A DNA stretch of 64,000 bases from CAG-791 sp000431495 (GCA_052117605.1 JBQKIT010000001.1), one strand, 5' to 3'. Positions 43,561 through 51,743 are shown, numbered from the stretch's first letter. Notes: generated by a model not told the origin, from the letters alone. A program made the numbers and translations.

Positions 43561-44215
43561 GAGTAATAATAAAGACGCCAAAGAAGCTCAAAATCAAAAA
43601 ATAACTCCATTATATGATGACGATGGTTATGATGCAGATGGGTTTAATAAGTATGGTTATGATAGAGAAGGTTTTGATCGCGATGGGTACGATAGAAGTG
43701 GATTGGATCAGGATGGATATAATAGAGCTGGTTATAAAAATGGATTCGATAGGAGTGGACACAATCGGTGTGGGTATTTAAAGACGGGGTACAATGATTT
43801 GGGGTTAGACGTAAGCGGTAAGAGAACGGCCTTCTATTTTCAAGAAGTAGGTAGAATGAATGATCAGATTACCAGAGCCAAGAAACAGATGGATATAAGA
43901 GAGTTTGATTATGCACTTAATGACATCCGAGTTGGCATAGAAATCGGGGCCAAAAATCTTATTCGCCATTATCTTGGAGAAGGAAAAATACATGATAATC
44001 TGTATGATAATCTGAGTATTTGTAAAAGGTATTTGCCGAGCAATTTTTATGACAGGTTACAATCGGCAAGACATCATTGCAGTCCTACTCAACATGATAC
44101 AGAGGAGCGAGGAAATAAGAACTATAATCAAGTATATTTCGCTTGGAAGACGCTAGAAGAGTTCAGGGATTATCTTCAGAGTCATTTGGTTACAGGGGCG
44201 GAAGTTCTAGGTTAA
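43561..44215 (+). pseudogene. 3' part of the split gene: GYD pentad repeats and helical C-terminal domain
   Basis: This frame continues the AT-rich style of the genes before 41045. It has a run of about thirteen pentads of the form xxGYD/xxGFD (DDGYDADGFN ... DLGLD), then a ~130-residue helical domain: EFDYALNDIRVGIEIGAKNLI and RLQSARHHCSPTQHD. The latter loosely recalls HEPN/DUF4145 folds with an Arg...His pair, tentative. Joined to the 5' part at 40946 it would give one membrane-anchored protein of about 250 residues. Here it is cut from its start and lacks a ribosome binding site. Confidence 0.55.
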
Positions 44216-44324
44216 TAATGGAAAATATTTTGGATATAAAGATTTAGAAGATGTGTCTGTCAAATCTGATCTGGACTGGTATTGAGGGTGCTCCAATTGC
44301 AAAAAAATTGAATTCATAAGACAG

Positions 44325-44359
44325 AAGGGCTCCGGAAGAAAATTCTTCCGGAGCCCTTT
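44325..44359. terminator. Hairpin terminator between the split gene and the serine recombinase
   Basis: A perfect 14-base GC-rich stem (AAGGGCTCCGGAAG with CTTCCGGAGCCCTT) with T/A on both flanks can serve both converging genes. Confidence 0.8.
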
Positions 44360-44370
44360 GTAAGAAAGCG

Positions 44371-45048
44371 CTATTTCAGCTGCGCTTTGTATTTGTAGTA
44401 GGTGCCGCGTGATATGCCGCCGATCAGCTTCATAGTTTCCCGGTCGGTCAGGGTTCCTTGGAAGTCCCGGGAATATTTTCGGATCTGCTCCTTAATATCG
44501 GCTTCCCGTTTTCGGTGAACCTGACTGCCGGGCTGACGTCCGATCTGTTTTCCGTTCCGTCTGGCAGTTTCGATTCCTTCTCTGGTTCGCTGTCGGAGAT
44601 CGTCCACTTCCTTCTGCGACTGTTCGAAGGCAAGGCGGATCTGCGTTTCGGCAAGAGACATAAGAAAGGCGTTCACACCCTCAAGGATCGGATCAACGGC
44701 GGTTCCGGTCATTGGAATTGCGGTTTGCAGAGACTGACGGTAGGTGTCGGTGTTGATCTGAGGCTCCTTCAGGAAGATGAGACGGATTCCCTGATCATAG
44801 AGCTGCTTATAGAGCGCAAAGCCTTCCTGTGCATTGCGGGACATGCGGGAGACAGAGTCGAAGACTACCGTATCGCCGGATTGGAGCTGACGCAGCATCC
44901 GGTCAAAGGCCGGGCGGTCAGTCGTTGTTCCGGTGTAGGTTTCTTCAATGATCCGGGCATCCGGATAGGAACGTGTGATGTTACGGATCTGACGTGAAAT
45001 GTTCTGTTTGGCAGTTGAGATCCGGCAGTATCCATAGGTTCTGTTCAT
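44371..45048 (-). CDS. Serine recombinase (resolvase/invertase family)
   Basis: 225 residues from the ATG at 45048, which has AAGGAGG 7 bases upstream. The catalytic Ser11 is in YGYCRIST; Arg residues follow in DSVSRMSRNAQEG. The C-terminal HTH is QGTLTDRETMKLIGGISRGTYYKY. The short size is like resolvases or invertases that act on sites in the same molecule, not like large integrases. It could resolve multimers of the excised element. A 14-base palindrome lies in its upstream region. Confidence 0.9.
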   Translation of the reverse strand: MNRTYGYCRISTAKQNISRQIRNITRSYPDARIIEETYTGTTTDRPAFDRMLRQLQSGDTVVFDSVSRMSRNAQEGFALYKQLYDQGIRLIFLKEPQINTDTYRQSLQTAIPMTGTAVDPILEGVNAFLMSLAETQIRLAFEQSQKEVDDLRQRTREGIETARRNGKQIGRQPGSQVHRKREADIKEQIRKYSRDFQGTLTDRETMKLIGGISRGTYYKYKAQLK

Positions 45049-45095
45049 TGTGGTCCTCCTTGAATACAGATAGACGGTTGCTCTGTAGTCCATTA

Positions 45096-45109
45096 TAGAC
45101 GACCGTCTA
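45096..45109. promoter_or_regulatory. Palindrome upstream of the serine recombinase
   Basis: TAGACG-AC-CGTCTA, with a related half-site TAGACGG at 45071. It may be a recombinase crossover/accessory site (res) or an operator. Confidence 0.45.
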
Positions 45110-45126
45110 TTTTGATACTGGGTAAA

Positions 45127-45163
45127 ACCGCTTTTCTGCTGCAGGGAAGAACAGAAAAGCGGT
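45127..45163 (-). terminator. Terminator of the relaxase operon
   Basis: A perfect 12-base stem (ACCGCTTTTCTG with CAGAAAAGCGGT), followed on the minus strand by TTTTACC. It lies 18 bases beyond the last gene of the operon. Confidence 0.8.
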
Positions 45164-45180
45164 CCAAGAAAACGTAAAGG

Positions 45181-45465
45181 TTAATTTGACACAGCATCAA
45201 AAAATTCGTTGCGGGCAATCTGGTTCAGGATTATGAGCTGGATCAAAAAGGGAATGTCACGGATGCACGAGCGGCCGGAGTTGACATTGCGGTCGTGCCA
45301 ATTTACGTAGCAGGCATCCATGCGGTAAAGAGCAGAAGCAGGATCTCTCCTTACGGCAGACAGTATATTGGCTTTCTGGTAGGCCGAAAGAGTGGATGTT
45401 ACCTCTTTGATCATATGATCATCGATCGCATTGATAAAAGCGTTATTTGTCATCATCGTTGCCAT
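45181..45465 (-). CDS. Small protein of unknown function, end of relaxase operon
   Basis: 94 residues, starting 13 bases inside the relaxase gene end, so it is probably translationally coupled. Mixed helical sequence (SAYQKANILSAVRRDPASALYRMDACYV) with no motif that I recognise. It is bounded by a terminator immediately downstream. It may be a mobilization accessory or cargo. Confidence 0.5.
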   Translation of the reverse strand: MATMMTNNAFINAIDDHMIKEVTSTLSAYQKANILSAVRRDPASALYRMDACYVNWHDRNVNSGRSCIRDIPFLIQLIILNQIARNEFFDAVSN

Positions 45466-47165
45466 TCCACTTGCTCTTCTTCACGAAGAATTGATTTTTC
45501 CACCTGCTGCACGAGCTGCATGGTTTCACCGATGGCAGAGGCTAGTTGTGAGGCAGTGAATTCCTGCCGGTATCTGGTCTGATAGCTTGCGACGAGGTGT
45601 TTGATTCTTACCGGAACGAGGGCTTTTTGTTTGAGATATCGCTCTTTTGATTCCGAAACCTGTTGCTTGGCTGTATGCAGCAGTTCTTCTTTCATCCGGA
45701 TCTTGCGAAAAGCTTGGTTCAAGAGCTGCTGATTTTTTTGCAGTTTGGATTCGTCTTCATATCCGTAGCGGACACGAAGCCGCTGAAGGAGTTGCTCTCC
45801 TTGTTGCAAGAGTCGGTTGTTTTGCTGAATCTTTTGCTCCAGTTGTTTCCGGTCATTGCGACGTCTCGTGTTTTCCAGCTTGGCAGAAAGATCGGCGTTT
45901 TCGGATCGAATGCGCATGAGGTTTGAGTTAATCTTGCTGCTTTCTGTTTGAAAAGCACTCAGTCGTTCCTGAAGCTGTTCCGTATCGGAACTCAGCTGCT
46001 GAAACTGTTTTGTCAGGGAAATGTCGTAGCAGCGGGCGGAGATCCATTGTCGGCGGTAAACTTCAAGTAAGGCTGCCTGTCGTTCGGCTTCCTGATCAAT
46101 CTGCATTGCTTCTCGTTCCTGCGCAGAGTAGAGGTCAATCATGTGATTGTGACGCCGGATTTCTCGATTCAGTGCGGACAGGTATCCGGACACATTTCCG
46201 GTAACCGTTGTTCCTTCTGCAGTGAGGCGGGATTGCTTTCGCTCTTCCTTGGCGGCAGAGGGACCGAGGTGCAGCTGTGGAATCTTATTGTTTTTCTGCT
46301 CCTTGTAGCTTCGCATATCAATTCGTTCCGTAATGTCTGGCGCATACTGATTCAGAAAGTTGTTCACGGATTCCTGCCAGTGGAAACGCACATCATGCAG
46401 AAACTGTGGGCTGTTGACATAGGCGGATTCTGGAGTGGAAGTGCCGTGTCTGGTCATACGGGGTGTTCGGCTGACGCGTTCATATCCCATGCAGGAAGCT
46501 TCCTGTTTTGTCATCCACTGAAGCTGTGTCCCGGTATTGTACTGGTACTGCTTCTGCCACTGTTCTCCGGCCGCCTTTAGTTCTTTTGCTGTCATGCTGC
46601 AGACATCGCCGGTGCGCATATCTTGAACAATGTACTGACAGGATGTCCGGGACAGCCATTTTCCGTTTTCGTTCAGCATCCGCTGACATACCAGACAGTG
46701 GATGTGAGGATTAAGGTACTGGTATTCCTCGGGACTTTTTGCAGGGAATCCTTGTGCATTGATCGGAATGCCGCGATCATTCCGCGCGACCGGATTATGA
46801 ATGGCAAACTGTACACAGCAACCTTGATCAACAAAATGCTGACAGAATTCTTTTGCAAGAGGGATCCACTGTTCCTTTGGAATTTCATTCGGAATAGCAG
46901 CAACGATGCTCAGCCCCAGCTTGGCCTGCGGATTCTTCTCAGCGCATTCCAGACTGGACCATAATTTTTCGGCGGAATGGAAAGACTGCGGAGCATTGGA
47001 TGGGAGCAGGACTTCGGAGTGTACGATGCCGCTTTTGGCCCGGTAGTCATGAGTGAGGCCGGTATACTCGTTTGTTTCCCTTTCTCCACTGATATAGGCG
47101 CTGCTTGCGACAATGCTTCTTCCAGCACTACGCTTCAAGGTTTCGGCATGAAGATAGGCAATCAT
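45453..47165 (-). CDS. MobA/MobL-family relaxase (MobQ type)
   Basis: 570 residues from the ATG at 47165 (MIAYLHAETL; GAGGTG upstream). The N-terminal ~200 residues are the relaxase: Tyr residues near the start, SAYISG, and the HUH histidines 154 and 156 in NPHIHCLVC, with His123 nearby. The C-terminal half (~330-560) is a long coiled coil (EREAMQIDQEAERQAALLEV, TELQQRLSAFQTESSKI). The enzyme nicks an oriT and carries the strand to the coupling protein. MobA/MobL helicase or primase domains are absent. Confidence 0.9.
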   Translation of the reverse strand: MIAYLHAETLKRSAGRSIVASSAYISGERETNEYTGLTHDYRAKSGIVHSEVLLPSNAPQSFHSAEKLWSSLECAEKNPQAKLGLSIVAAIPNEIPKEQWIPLAKEFCQHFVDQGCCVQFAIHNPVARNDRGIPINAQGFPAKSPEEYQYLNPHIHCLVCQRMLNENGKWLSRTSCQYIVQDMRTGDVCSMTAKELKAAGEQWQKQYQYNTGTQLQWMTKQEASCMGYERVSRTPRMTRHGTSTPESAYVNSPQFLHDVRFHWQESVNNFLNQYAPDITERIDMRSYKEQKNNKIPQLHLGPSAAKEERKQSRLTAEGTTVTGNVSGYLSALNREIRRHNHMIDLYSAQEREAMQIDQEAERQAALLEVYRRQWISARCYDISLTKQFQQLSSDTEQLQERLSAFQTESSKINSNLMRIRSENADLSAKLENTRRRNDRKQLEQKIQQNNRLLQQGEQLLQRLRVRYGYEDESKLQKNQQLLNQAFRKIRMKEELLHTAKQQVSESKERYLKQKALVPVRIKHLVASYQTRYRQEFTASQLASAIGETMQLVQQVEKSILREEEQVEWQR

Positions 47166-47202
47166 AGGTATCACCTCTTTCACAAACCAGATACTTTCAC
47201 TA

Positions 47203-47478
47203 CTAAGTGCGCCAATCTTTTATAACGCATCCTGCGTTATCAGCTTGGCTTATGTCCTGATCCTCTTCCGGAGGATTGCGGCGCCCTGACGGGGAAAGAC
47301 GGGAGGATAAAAGATTCTGAAATTCTTCCGGTGTCAGCCGATCGGAACCGGGGAAAAAAGACTCGGCGATTGCTCCGAACTGAATCAATCGCCGCGTTCT
47401 TTTCTTACGATTACGGATGCGTTCTCTTGCTACTTCCAGTTCTTTCTGATGTTGAAGCTGCGATTTTGTGTAGGACAT
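47203..47478 (-). CDS. DUF3847-like mobilization accessory protein
   Basis: 91 residues, AAAGGAA upstream of ATG. A basic helical N-terminus (QKELEVARERIRNRKKRTRRLIQFGAIAESFF) matches the pattern of DUF3847, small proteins encoded beside relaxases in Firmicutes conjugative elements. It lies 37 bases upstream of the relaxase gene in the same operon. It probably aids binding to oriT; inference from position. Confidence 0.6.
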   Translation of the reverse strand: MSYTKSQLQHQKELEVARERIRNRKKRTRRLIQFGAIAESFFPGSDRLTPEEFQNLLSSRLSPSGRRNPPEEDQDISQADNAGCVIKDWRT

Positions 47479-47499
47479 TTTGATATTCCTTTCCGCTTC

Positions 47500-48426
47500 T
47501 TACAGGCTGATGTGAGCTTGGTGCTGAATGTGTTCCGGGAGTTCCTGATGGACGATGATCTGTTCCTGAGATCGTTCCATCTGAATGGAACGCATTTCAG
47601 CCTGAAGCTGGTCAATGGTGTGAGATGAGGTTTGCCGGATGGTTTCCAGAGAAGATTTCAGCTCTTTGACACTCTGGCTGCTGGACCATGAAGCGACATA
47701 GGGAAAAGAGTACTCTTCCACAGAAAGACCGAGAGAAGAGGAGACGACAAAGGCAGTGCTTTCGGCTTCGATCTCAATGGTCCGACGATCTTTCTGATTT
47801 TCTTTAAGAACGTCCTTGTTATGAAGCAGACTGTGTGTCAGTTCATGCAGGGCTGTCTTGACTGTCTGAACCTGACTGAGACCGGACTGAATGGCGATCT
47901 TACTTTCGCTTGGACTGAAATATCCGTAAGCCTGACCGGGAACGGCCATGAAATCAATGGGAACTGGAGAAATCCGTCGAATTGCTTCCAGAAGATCTTC
48001 GTACTGGGAGACATCTCCGGTAAGTTCATGTATCAGTTCGGGAAGAGGCTCCCCTTCAGTCTGCGAGTAATCGAAGCATACAGCGGTGCGATATGACATC
48101 GCGGTGATCGGACGAAGAACCTGTTCATGGGTGATTGGATCCTCCACTTCTTCGTGGCACTTATAAGGAGCGGGAGCAAGGATGCGTATTCCCTGCTCCC
48201 CGGCTTTGACGTGCCGATGAAATTTGTCGCGCCACGTGGTATATCCGGCAACAAAACTTGCATTGGGACACTGCAGATGAATCAGAAGTTCGTTGTTCAC
48301 GGAGTAGGAATGGAACTTCGCCATAGTGCGCAGAAAATTCAGGTAGTTGTCACTATGAAAGACATCTTTAACGTCCTGCTCAAGCTGAGCGGTCAGGGCT
48401 TTGACTTGTTCAGAACGTGTGCTCAT
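47500..48426 (-). CDS. ArdC-like antirestriction protein with HExxH metallopeptidase motif
   Basis: 308 residues from the ATG at 48426 (AAAGGAGG upstream). The N-terminal ~110 residues (NYLNFLRTMAKFHSYSVNNELLIHLQCPNASFVAGYTTWRDKFHRHVKAGEQGIRILAP) are the ArdC single-strand-DNA-binding domain. The second half has HELTHSLLH, a zinc metalloprotease motif like that of ImmA. ArdC proteins protect incoming single-stranded DNA during transfer. Location in the mob operon fits this. Confidence 0.85.
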   Translation of the reverse strand: MSTRSEQVKALTAQLEQDVKDVFHSDNYLNFLRTMAKFHSYSVNNELLIHLQCPNASFVAGYTTWRDKFHRHVKAGEQGIRILAPAPYKCHEEVEDPITHEQVLRPITAMSYRTAVCFDYSQTEGEPLPELIHELTGDVSQYEDLLEAIRRISPVPIDFMAVPGQAYGYFSPSESKIAIQSGLSQVQTVKTALHELTHSLLHNKDVLKENQKDRRTIEIEAESTAFVVSSSLGLSVEEYSFPYVASWSSSQSVKELKSSLETIRQTSSHTIDQLQAEMRSIQMERSQEQIIVHQELPEHIQHQAHISL

Positions 48427-48449
48427 GAAGCCTCCTTTTCCCAAAAGTG

Positions 48450-48596
48450 TCAGTCGAATGGAAGATCTTCGCATGGATCATAGGGGATGTCAGCGGGAGC
48501 TTCGGAGCCATCAGGAACATCCGCGACAACTGTTCTGCGGGCAATAAGATCTGACAAACCGATTGCTTTTCTCAAATTATCGGTAGTTACTTTCAT
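48450..48596 (-). CDS. Small protein of unknown function (48 residues)
   Basis: Frame MKVTTDNLRKAIGLSDLIAR...DPCEDLPFD. Ribosome binding site GAGAGGA is 8 bases before the ATG. Its ATG overlaps the previous gene's TGA (ATGA), which is strong evidence of translation. The ArdC-like gene begins 24 bases after its stop. Acidic C-terminus; no family recognised. Confidence 0.6.
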   Translation of the reverse strand: MKVTTDNLRKAIGLSDLIARRTVVADVPDGSEAPADIPYDPCEDLPFD

Positions 48597-49228
48597 ACCA
48601 ATATCCTCTCTTTCTTTTTAGTGCATTCTTGATCTTGGGAAAGTGCTTCGTCACGCGCAATGCTCAGTCGGCTATTGAAACTGAAAGCATGATCGGCAAG
48701 TCTGGCTTTCTCAGCGACTTCCGCCTGATTAACCTCCCGAATGACTTGGTTCAGGTCGGATACGCTGGGGGCATCTTCCCTGCGCAGCACAAGAATCTCA
48801 TGAACTGAACTGGGAATGATGATCAGCTCGCCGCCGCCGAGGTGTGCCTGAATGAGCTGCATCGCTTCCGGGCTGGCCAGAACAGAAGCTCCGTCCGGAC
48901 CATCCTTGTTGGAAACGACAAAAATGGTTCCGTGGGGGAGATCGGCAGTGAGATCCGCTGCAATTTCCTCACCCATAACACCGCCAAGGGCTTGCTCGAT
49001 TGATCGAATGCAGTAGTGATCGGGCGAGACAGACGGGTAGGCAAGCTCAAAAAGTTCTTCATCGGTAAGTCTTTCTGCCTGAAGATCTTCGGTCGTAACC
49101 ACATGAGGAAAAGGGCTTTTGTCATGGTAGGTTTTTGCGATGCAACAAAGGTCAGTGCCCGGAATATCCTGATGTGGAACATCTGCGGCGTAATTCTGAC
49201 TTACCACCGCAATGTAAATGTTATCCAT
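48593..49228 (-). CDS. DUF5688-like protein
   Basis: 211 residues, AAAGGAGG upstream of the ATG. The C-terminal segment GASVLASPEAMQLIQAHLGGGELIIIPSSVHEILVL followed by LNQVIREVNQAEVAEKARLADHAFSFN is the characteristic end of DUF5688 proteins, which occur on Lachnospiraceae mobile elements. Function unknown. First gene of the ~4 kb mobilization operon. Confidence 0.7.
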   Translation of the reverse strand: MDNIYIAVVSQNYAADVPHQDIPGTDLCCIAKTYHDKSPFPHVVTTEDLQAERLTDEELFELAYPSVSPDHYCIRSIEQALGGVMGEEIAADLTADLPHGTIFVVSNKDGPDGASVLASPEAMQLIQAHLGGGELIIIPSSVHEILVLRREDAPSVSDLNQVIREVNQAEVAEKARLADHAFSFNSRLSIARDEALSQDQECTKKKERILV

Positions 49229-49329
49229 AAATCCTCCTTTCGTGATAAACGTTATAGAATATCTATAATAAAATAAATATGTCAGAAATTTTAAAATTGA
49301 AATGGGGCTGAAATAAAGCTACACAGTCT

Positions 49330-49512
49330 GTGAAGAAGAAAAATGTATTGCTGCTGTACGCAAGAATAGAGCCAGATGTGAAAGAGCAGGCAGAATTGAC
49401 CGAAGCAGAATTGAATGCGGAACTGGAAAAAGGGTATGCGGATATGGCTGCAGGCAGAACAAAACCCGTAAAGCAGGTATTTACTGATATTCGCAAAGAC
49501 TATGGTTTATGA
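49330..49512 (+). pseudogene. Internally deleted RelB/DinJ-type antitoxin gene
   Basis: The frame reads YARIEPDVKEQAE directly joined to LTEAELNAELEKGYADMAAG and ends DIRKDYGL. These are the first and last parts of RelB/DinJ antitoxins. The middle ~35 residues (the ribbon-helix-helix and IPFS segment) are absent, so the gene looks non-functional. The start is GTG with no ribosome binding site. The nearby DNA (49229-49330 and 49513-49679) shows nothing else. Confidence 0.55.
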
Positions 49513-49679
49513 TTTAGGAGGTAATTATCACAGATCAGGAGGTCGTAGTATTTCTTCATACGATCAACCAGATGCTGCTGAGAAACTTCCTATTTGGAAC
49601 CTCAAAAGGAATCCATCCGCTACACCCTGAGATTGGAGACAGAAAAAGGCAACCCTTACGAATAAGGACAGCCTTTCGG

Positions 49680-49907
49680 TTAATCGTGCAGATTCATATT
49701 TTTTAATGCTCTGAGCTGATCCCGCTTTGCGTAGATTACATTCAGAATATACACCTTGCCGGATGCATCATCTGGTCTGTAATAGATGTAAAAGTTCTTG
49801 GCGATGATTTTTCGCACACCTCTGGAGTGCCATGGCTCCTGTTCTATAGGAGCGATACTGGAAGCCATGTACGTCAGTTTTTGCATCCGGTGTAATGATG
49901 ATTCCAT
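49680..49907 (-). pseudogene. N-terminally truncated RelE/ParE toxin
   Basis: 75 residues from the ATG at 49907, 10 bases after the antitoxin stop. The preserved part, EPWHSRGVRKIIAKNFYIYYRPD and VYILNVIYAKRDQL, is the C-terminal half of RelE/ParE mRNA-interferase-type toxins (usually ~95-105 residues). The first ~30 residues with helices 1 and 2 are missing or replaced. It is probably an inactivated toxin beside an intact antitoxin. Confidence 0.6.
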
Positions 49908-49917
49908 AGGAGTCCAC

Positions 49918-50214
49918 TTATTTAAGACCCCCTTCCAGATCGTCAAACACCTCGCTCATTGGTCTGCCTTCACCGGAAATCGCCTGAGCGTAGCTGTGCT
50001 GGAGTTTTGCATTCAATTCGGCATCAGACATTGCATCAACGGTTCCTGGCTCTGCCGGAATCGTCAGAGAGAAAGGAACACCATGATGGTAAATGATCTG
50101 ACGGTAAAGGGAATTAATTACAACAGAAACAGGAACACCAAGCTTTTGCAGAATGTCTTCTGCTTCGATCTTTACATTATTTTCAACACGGGCACTTACG
50201 GTTGAGTCTTTCAT
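49918..50214 (-). CDS. relB: RelB/DinJ-family antitoxin
   Basis: 98 residues, AGGAGG 8 bases before the ATG. TVSARVENNVKIEAEDILQKLGVPVSVVINSLYRQIIYHHGVPFSL is the RelB/DinJ ribbon-helix-helix start and core. The C-terminal part (MSDAELNAKLQHSYAQAISGEGRPMSEVFDDLE) is the toxin-binding tail. It would repress its own operon and neutralise RelE. The adjacent toxin is truncated, so only the antitoxin may work, perhaps against a homolog elsewhere. Confidence 0.82.
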   Translation of the reverse strand: MKDSTVSARVENNVKIEAEDILQKLGVPVSVVINSLYRQIIYHHGVPFSLTIPAEPGTVDAMSDAELNAKLQHSYAQAISGEGRPMSEVFDDLEGGLK

Positions 50215-50443
50215 ATCAAATACCTCCTGTTGATCACATTGTAATTCATTGTATTGCAGACTGCAAGACATACTGCATGAACTGAGCGTGATATTCTACA
50301 GCAGAACGAGGAAGATGAAGAGAAAAAATTGGTGGAATAATAAAACGAAAGGTTGGGCCAGGAAAGGGAAGACAATTTTGTTACCATAGGGATTGGAGCT
50401 CGGCAAAGCCCTTTCTTTCAATGCTTTCTTGTAAAATCAGTGA

Positions 50444-50459
50444 GTCCGAGCCTCGTCTG
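50444..50459 (+). repeat. att site 2 (junction of modules A and B)
   Basis: GTCCGAGCCTCGTCTG differs from the tRNA copy by one base. It is followed by CGCTCTGTGTGATCCC and the hairpin CCCTTGAAAC/GTTTCAAGGG with a T-tract. GTTACC lies 64 bases upstream (50380). The surrounding gap 50215-50664 holds this att, its terminator and the promoter of rpn copy 1. Confidence 0.8.
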
Positions 50460-50664
50460 ACGCTCTGTGTGATCCCTTGAAACTATGATGGTTTCAAGGG
50501 ATTTTTGTTGCTGTTTATTATCATTCATAATTCCTGAATGTTCACAGAAGTGATCTTTTCTGCAATGTGAGTGCCGTGAAGATGGAAAATACTTCCTTTG
50601 CTGCGCACTGCTTTGGTACAATATAGGAGCATAGCGGGGGCCCGGAGAGAAAGCTGAGGGAAAT

Positions 50665-51504
50665 ATGGCAGAGAAAGATGTTACCGAGAAACTGCTGGCA
50701 GACTATAATGATGTATTCGCTGATATTGTGAACGTTCTGCTCTTTGATGGGAAACAAATCGTAGCGGCAGATAATCTGGAAACGGTGAAGGATCGGAGTC
50801 AGTACAAAGCCGACGGAAGAATTCATGAGCAGGAACGAGATGTGTCCAAGCTGCTGAAAAGCGGTAAGACAACGATTACGCTGTTTGGCTTTGAACACCA
50901 GACAGCAACCGAGAAATTCATGCCGGTGCGGCAGATTGGCTATGATGGACAATCATACCGTGCACAGCTCCTGCATGAGAATCCGGACCACATTTATCCG
51001 GTGATCACATTGGTTCTGTACTTCGGCACAACGCCGTGGAATTACAGCCATCATCTGACGGATCTGATGGATATACCGGAAGGGTTTGAGCCGTACGTCA
51101 GTGATTACGAGATGAAGAATCTTTATGAAATTGCTTTTCTGACACCGGAGAAGGTGAAGCTGTTTCGGAGTGATTTCCGATATGTTGCAGACTATCTGGT
51201 CCAGAAACGGATGACGAATGATTACAAGCCGAGCGCGGATCTTTTGCAGCACGTGGATGAAACATTAAAATTGATGTCAGTTCTGACGGATGACCGGAGA
51301 TTTGAAGAGGTCATACAGGAGCTGCCGGGAAAGGGAGGTACCAGTATGTGCACAGTGTTAGACAAGGTTGAGAATAAAGGAAAGTTAGAAGGAATGATAC
51401 AGGTCTATTATAAGGAACTGCACTATTCCGCAGACCAGATTGCCAAGAAACTGGACGCTCCGGTGGACCAGATTCAGGAAATCATCCGCAAGCTTACGAA
51501 GTGA
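50665..51504 (+). CDS. Rpn-family recombination-promoting nuclease/putative transposase, copy 1
   Basis: 279 residues, GAGGGAAAT before the ATG and a TACAATAT -10-like box about 50 bases upstream. The N-terminal ~200 residues contain DYNDVFADIVNVLLFDGKQ, DGRIHEQERDVSKLL and LFGFEHQTATEKFMPVRQ, matching the PD-(D/E)xK fold of Rpn/YhgA-like proteins. ETLKLMSVLTDDRRFEEVIQEL follows. The C-terminus (QVYYKELHYSADQIAKKLDAPVDQIQEIIRKL) is a helical DNA-binding-like end. Rpn proteins cut DNA and stimulate recombination independent of RecA. It is the only gene of module B. Confidence 0.8.
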   Translation: MAEKDVTEKLLADYNDVFADIVNVLLFDGKQIVAADNLETVKDRSQYKADGRIHEQERDVSKLLKSGKTTITLFGFEHQTATEKFMPVRQIGYDGQSYRAQLLHENPDHIYPVITLVLYFGTTPWNYSHHLTDLMDIPEGFEPYVSDYEMKNLYEIAFLTPEKVKLFRSDFRYVADYLVQKRMTNDYKPSADLLQHVDETLKLMSVLTDDRRFEEVIQELPGKGGTSMCTVLDKVENKGKLEGMIQVYYKELHYSADQIAKKLDAPVDQIQEIIRKLTK

Positions 51505-51563
51505 TTGCGAAGACATTAAGAAGCAGAGTATTCAGAACATAAACACTCTATTGATGACGTTAC

Positions 51564-51587
51564 GGCTCCGGAGAAATCCGGAGTCGT
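51564..51587 (+). terminator. Hairpin after rpn copy 1
   Basis: CGGCTCCGG/CCGGAGTCG around AGAAAT, found again perfectly paired after copy 2. No T-tract, so it may be a recombination or RNA-stability element rather than a strong terminator. Confidence 0.55.
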
Positions 51588-51677
51588 AATAGGCCTGAAA
51601 ATGTTATTTCTTTGTTACCTGGAAGGCAGGAAGTTCGACAAAGCCTTTCCTTTCAATGATTTTGACGAGTTTTTTAT

Positions 51678-51693
51678 GTTCGAGCCTCGTCTG
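51678..51693 (+). repeat. att site 3 (junction of modules B and C)
   Basis: GTTCGAGCCTCGTCTG identical to the tRNA copy over 16 bases, followed by the same CGCTCTGTGTGATCCC hairpin DNA as site 2. GTTACC is at 51614, again exactly 64 bases upstream. Confidence 0.82.
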
Positions 51694-51743
51694 GCGCTCT
51701 GTGTGATCCCTTGAAACTATGATGGTTTCAAGGGATTTTTGTT

